Of a stretch of DNA of 64,000 nucleotides, positions 60,424-64,000 are shown one piece after another. Origin of the DNA: Natronomicrosphaera sp040876735 (lineage in GTDB: Bacteria > Planctomycetota > Phycisphaerae > Phycisphaerales > Phycisphaeraceae); NCBI GenBank assembly GCA_040876735.1, contig JBBDPC010000005.1, positions 106,955 through 170,954 of the forward strand, written 5' to 3'. Every line of letters starts with the position of its first letter. Position 1 is the first letter of the stretch. The notes under the pieces were generated by a model that saw nothing but the letters and a program-made list of their open reading frames with translations, did not search any database and was not told the DNA's origin. The translations under genes and the position numbers were made by a program.

Positions 60424-60503
60424 TCAACACCAGGCTTTCATGCCAGCATCCATTGAATCCAGCCACACGCCACACGTCACAAGCCGCATAGCCGCAGTTC
60501 ATC

Positions 60504-62720
60504 TCACGCCGCGCTGCGGGCCAAGTCCGGCTGTTCCAGGGGTGACGCCCGACGCATCGGCGCACGCGGCCCGGCCATCCCACTTGCCATTCGCTTTGTG
60601 AACCGCCGCGCCAGAAATGCTTCCACCGCCAGCACCGCCAACGCCAGTCCCAGCAAAATGCGCCACAATTCAAATCCCACCCGCATCCGGCGAATCGCCT
60701 CCGTCAGTGAGGCCCCTTCATCCACAATCGTGCCCGGAAACGTCGGCCACGCCGCCGCCAACCCGGCACGCTCCATCGCCCGCACGTTTGACTCGACCGT
60801 ATCCACGTTGACCGCCCGTACCCACGTCTCCCCACCCTCGCCGTCCACCTGTGCTTCATAGAAGCCCGGCCAGTTACTGCGCGGTAACGTAGCCACTTGA
60901 TGGTCGCCGCGATCCAGCGGCGTCAATGACGCGGACTGACCGTGGGGGCCGGCAAAGTGCATCTGCCTCACGTCATCCGTTCCTGCCAGCGTCACCGTCA
61001 ACGGCTGCCCTACCACCGACGCCGGCACCTCTGCCTGCGTCAACGTCGTCATTGATAGTTGCCATACCATCGGCCACACCGGATGAATCACCAAGTCACC
61101 CGCCGTACGCTGGGCCCCCGTGGTCCACAACAGCACCCGTCCCTGCCCCAGGCGCCGCTCGATCAGCAATGGCGAATCGTCTTCGTCCGCCACACGCAAC
61201 ACCACCTGCGAATCAGCCAGCGGTGTGCTCGTGAAGTACTGACGCAGCCGTGCTTCGTCCAACAGGTCCGTCGACAGCAGCGTCGCCGGCCGCGCCAACG
61301 GATGACTGCCATCCGCTACCCGCAACGGCACGCCTCCCTCGGTCGCCTCTCCCACGTCACGCCACTCGCTCAGACGGGCTGGCGACAACGACGCATCGCC
61401 TGACGCCAGCCGTGCGTTGAACAAGGCCGGTTCGATCTGTGATCCTGCAACCAGCACCAAGCCGCCCCCCGCCTTCACAAAACGGCGCAGCCCATCAACT
61501 TGCGCCTCAGCCACGTCCGGAACGTCCGCCAGCACCACCACGTCATACTCTGAAAGCGGCTGCACGGGCAGATCCATCCAGTCCACCCACTGCACCTCAA
61601 GCGACTCCTGCCCCGGCAGATCGGCCCGCGGCTGGATGCCCCGCATCACAAAGCCCGCTGCATCTTCCGACCAGTGCGAGGCCGGCCGACCGCTCGCCAC
61701 CAACACCCGCACCCGCTCACGCACCTCCGCCACCGCATAGCGGATGTTGTCCACTTGCAACTCGTCGCGCTCCAACCGAGCTGACAGTCGATGAATGCCG
61801 GCTCGTTCAAACGGCAGCGCAAAGGAAACCTGCCCTGTCGCCCCTGGTTCGATCGAATCCAAACTGACCACATCGCTCGGCCGCTCGTCATGCAGCAACT
61901 GCACCGTCACGTCATGCCGGGGCTGCGCCCCCGTGTTCCGCACGGTCGCTCTGTATCGAGCCGTCGCCCCCACACGCAACGCGCCGCCCTCGAGCACCAG
62001 CGATTCAATCGCCAGATTTTCATGTCGATCGTCGCCCACCGGCACGAGCATCAACCCTGCCCGATCGCTCAAGGCCGTCAAGTGCCTCTCCACCACCGCG
62101 GAAGGTTCGGCCCAATGCACCGCCTGCAGGTCCGTCACCAGGTAGCACTCAAGCGCCCCGGCCTCCAACAGTTCCAGTTGCTCGGCCATCGCCTCCAACG
62201 AACGTGCCACGTTCAATCGCTCCGGCCGCGGCTCCAGTTCCTCCAGAATCGTCGCAACCAGTTCTGGATCGTACCGCCCGTGATGCAGCACCTCCGGCTG
62301 TTCGCCCAGCATCACCAGCGACAGCGGGCTGCCGGGCTCAAGGTTGTCCAGAATTTCATGGACGCTTTCAATCGCGCGATCCTGACGGCTGTGCACGCCA
62401 GGCTGGTGCTCCATGCTCATTGAGCCGTCGATGGCGATCACCGCGCCCACGTGGTCCGCCCCGAGCATCCGGCCGGCTGATCCACTCAGCGTCGGGCGGG
62501 CCATCGCCAGCGCCAGCAGCGCGATCGCCAGGCAGCGCAGCAGCAGCAGCAGCAGGTCTTCCAGCTTCACCTGCCGTGCCCGCGTCACGATGGCACGGCG
62601 TAACAGTTCCATCGCCCCCCACTCAAGGCGGCGTGGCCGAAAACGATTCAGCAGGTGCACCACAATCGGCACCGACACACCCAGCACACCCAACAGAAAC
62701 AGTGGATTCAGAAACGTCAT
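60504..62720 (-). CDS. BatA-type aerotolerance-related von Willebrand factor A protein
   Basis: 738 residues. ATG at 62720. The N-terminal BatA signature is clear: NPLFLLGVLGVSVPIVVHLL, then RFRPRRLEWGAMELL. A second helix (~55-75) precedes a von Willebrand A domain with metal site DGSMS (Asp98-Ser102). A middle CARDB-like beta-sandwich (GGALRVGATARYRATVRNTG) and a GATase-like domain (SEYDVVVLADVPDVAEAQVD, LVLVAGSQIEP) follow. A C-terminal helix anchors it again. BatA proteins work with MoxR ATPases and DUF58 proteins at the membrane; those partners may lie beyond the right edge. Their exact role in planctomycetes is not settled. Confidence 0.93.
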   Translation of the reverse strand: MTFLNPLFLLGVLGVSVPIVVHLLNRFRPRRLEWGAMELLRRAIVTRARQVKLEDLLLLLLRCLAIALLALAMARPTLSGSAGRMLGADHVGAVIAIDGSMSMEHQPGVHSRQDRAIESVHEILDNLEPGSPLSLVMLGEQPEVLHHGRYDPELVATILEELEPRPERLNVARSLEAMAEQLELLEAGALECYLVTDLQAVHWAEPSAVVERHLTALSDRAGLMLVPVGDDRHENLAIESLVLEGGALRVGATARYRATVRNTGAQPRHDVTVQLLHDERPSDVVSLDSIEPGATGQVSFALPFERAGIHRLSARLERDELQVDNIRYAVAEVRERVRVLVASGRPASHWSEDAAGFVMRGIQPRADLPGQESLEVQWVDWMDLPVQPLSEYDVVVLADVPDVAEAQVDGLRRFVKAGGGLVLVAGSQIEPALFNARLASGDASLSPARLSEWRDVGEATEGGVPLRVADGSHPLARPATLLSTDLLDEARLRQYFTSTPLADSQVVLRVADEDDSPLLIERRLGQGRVLLWTTGAQRTAGDLVIHPVWPMVWQLSMTTLTQAEVPASVVGQPLTVTLAGTDDVRQMHFAGPHGQSASLTPLDRGDHQVATLPRSNWPGFYEAQVDGEGGETWVRAVNVDTVESNVRAMERAGLAAAWPTFPGTIVDEGASLTEAIRRMRVGFELWRILLGLALAVLAVEAFLARRFTKRMASGMAGPRAPMRRASPLEQPDLARSAA

Positions 62721-62818
62721 GCTCGGTTCCGGTTGAAGCAGAGGTCAAAGATCAGGAAGCAGGTGAGGGCTTAGTCGCATCGCCTCTCCTCAATGACGCA
62801 GTTCACCACGGCTCGCGG

Positions 62819-63943
62819 TTAGCTGCCGCCGATCAACACCAGCGGATCCATCAGTTGAACGCCTGATGGAAAACGTATCGGCTCGACATACTCCAGTTCA
62901 ATCGTGACGGTGCGGGCCGTCCCCAACGCCACATCGACCATGCGTAACGCGTCATCAGGCGCGACCGACTCCTGCCACACCGTCGCGTCTCCCGCACGCA
63001 CCCGCACGGTCACCGTGCCTTGCGATCGCCGCCGCGGCGCGATCACCGCCCGCAGCCACACCGGCCCCTCGACCGTCGGCAGTTCGTACGTCACCGCCGA
63101 CTCTGGTTGCAGCAACCAGGCATCCAGCGCCCCCGCAGCATCTGTTCGGCGAAAAAAAGCTTCGATCGGCAGCGACTCGGCCAATAGCGGCTTGGTGTGG
63201 TGCTCAACCGGCTCAAGGTCGGCCAGGTACACCACCGATCCCGATCGGCGCCGAAATGCCGACACCTCCGACCACGGCACCGATCGCTCACCGATTACCG
63301 CATGCTCCACCGTCACGCTCGCCTGGCCCGGCGTCATCCGTCCCCGAATCAGCGTTCCACTGATCAACGTCAACTCATCCTCCTCCGCGTGGGACGCCCC
63401 CTCGTCCGCCTCTGCGAACGTGTATCGCAGCACCTCCTCTTGCGAGATGGTTAACACGCCCAACATGCTGTCCACCGCCACCTCCTCGCCCTCAATCCAC
63501 AACAACTGTGAGGGCACCGCGGCACCTTCCCGCCGTTCCAGCACGCCACGCCGCTCGACCGGCCATGGCAGATTCGGCTTCAGGTCGATCCCCACCACGG
63601 TGTTGGCGGGTAACTCCACCACTCCTATCTCCGGCACGTCGAATCGCACGCGATCCGCATCATATGACACCACGCGTCCATGCCAGCGTTCCCCGCCCGC
63701 CAACCGCAGCACGTGAGGGCTCGGCAACGCTCCGGCGGCGCCCGTCACCTTCAGCGTCAACAACTCGTCCCAGGTGAACACCGTGCCATCAATCCGCACG
63801 CCCTGCTCTTCAAAGGTCAACTCTCCGTTCACCCGTTCCGCCGCACTCTGCGCAGTGCCCCTCGCACCGGCCGCATGGAGCGTGGGTGTCACGAAGATTA
63901 CAACCAGTAGTATCGCGGCTAGTTTGCCGTGCCATCGCTGCAT
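62819..63943 (-). CDS. Exported protein with C-terminal NPCBM-like domain
   Basis: 374 residues. ATG at 63943 with a signal peptide (~1-25, end TLHAAG). The middle has Sm-like short beta repeats (RLAGGERWHGRVVSYDADRV, then SGTLIRGRMTPGQAS). The last ~150 residues match the NPCBM/NEW2 pattern (VYLADLEPVEHHTKPLL and, at the end, TARTVTIELEYVEPIRFPSG), a putative carbohydrate-binding module. Found at the head of the visible part of the BatA operon, 98 bp before the BatA gene. It is probably periplasmic and may recruit the complex to glycan or envelope; this is inferred. Confidence 0.85.
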   Translation of the reverse strand: MQRWHGKLAAILLVVIFVTPTLHAAGARGTAQSAAERVNGELTFEEQGVRIDGTVFTWDELLTLKVTGAAGALPSPHVLRLAGGERWHGRVVSYDADRVRFDVPEIGVVELPANTVVGIDLKPNLPWPVERRGVLERREGAAVPSQLLWIEGEEVAVDSMLGVLTISQEEVLRYTFAEADEGASHAEEDELTLISGTLIRGRMTPGQASVTVEHAVIGERSVPWSEVSAFRRRSGSVVYLADLEPVEHHTKPLLAESLPIEAFFRRTDAAGALDAWLLQPESAVTYELPTVEGPVWLRAVIAPRRRSQGTVTVRVRAGDATVWQESVAPDDALRMVDVALGTARTVTIELEYVEPIRFPSGVQLMDPLVLIGGS

Positions 63944-63960
63944 TGCTGTGTCCTTACCCT

Positions 63961-64000
63961 CTACCGCCCTTCCGCCCGGCCGACGAGGTAGCCGCTGAGC
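63961..64000 (-). CDS. Possible C-terminal end of an upstream gene (truncated by window)
   Basis: The last 40 bp contain a minus-strand frame ending LSGYLVGRAEGR and TAG, 17 bp before the next gene. The spacing fits an operon, and in planctomycete BatA operons a DUF58 or MoxR gene is expected here. Too short to identify. Confidence 0.3.
   Translation of the reverse strand, partial: LSGYLVGRAEGR

Overview
The window is about 64 kb of high-GC bacterial DNA and looks like Planctomycetota, probably class Phycisphaerae. The evidence is a PEP-CTERM protein, two type II pseudopilin-like proteins with the N-terminal form typical of that class, several very large exported PQQ-type beta-propeller proteins, many right-handed beta-helix proteins, and a BatA-type von Willebrand factor operon of the planctomycete kind. 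I saw no rRNA, tRNA, CRISPR array, transposase or phage gene. The taxonomic call is an inference from gene style.

Positions 1 to about 52.5 kb form a carbohydrate-degradation island. From left to right: an FG-GAP protein cut by the window edge (1-884, minus). Then a minus-strand operon: GH78-type alpha-L-rhamnosidase, sodium:solute symporter, small membrane protein, Gfo/Idh/MocA oxidoreductase (7066 to 1365). Next, a secreted GH27 alpha-galactosidase and a large membrane protein (7300-11556, plus), and a second GH78 rhamnosidase (11776-14523, plus). Then a minus-strand operon: PEP-CTERM protein, pseudopilin, 1,516-residue beta-propeller protein, beta-helix protein, small exported protein (24427 to 14889). 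A 2-hydroxyacid dehydrogenase and a LacI-family regulator follow (25187-27337). Two divergent double beta-helix proteins and a third beta-helix protein occupy 27562-34719. After these come a pseudopilin/membrane protein/beta-helix operon (38194 to 34756), an ABC sugar importer operon ending in a toroid-fold protein (44395 to 38546), an ADP-ribosylglycohydrolase-family protein (44636-46003), and a minus-strand set of a second such protein, a fused PEP-like/beta-propeller protein and a GH4 alpha-galactosidase (52518 to 46013).

The strongest new signal is regulatory. Nine intergenic copies of one 20-bp palindrome, consensus TAGATTNCACGTGNAATCTA, lie in front of these operons, including the LacI gene itself. 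In eight of the nine a TTGACA/TTGACG box sits 16 or 17 bp before one arm of the palindrome, so that arm (TAGATT or TAGGTT) doubles as the -10 element. The ninth, and the second direction of one shared site, appear to place the operator over positions +1 to +20. The natural reading is that the LacI-family protein represses itself and a local regulon of glycoside hydrolases, beta-helix enzymes, importers, pseudopilins and surface proteins. The sugar mix (rhamnose and alpha-galactose release plus pectate-lyase-like folds) suggests a rhamnose- and galactose-containing acidic polysaccharide such as a pectin-type or algal/bacterial polymer; that is inference.

A second notable point is a 'Rosetta stone' pair. 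The PEP-CTERM protein and the giant beta-propeller protein are separate genes of one operon, whereas in the 964-residue protein at 47432-50326 the same two modules are fused. From 52.6 kb to the right edge lies an unrelated minus-strand operon of BatA/von Willebrand factor, coiled-coil and prenyltransferase-repeat proteins, without any copy of the palindrome.
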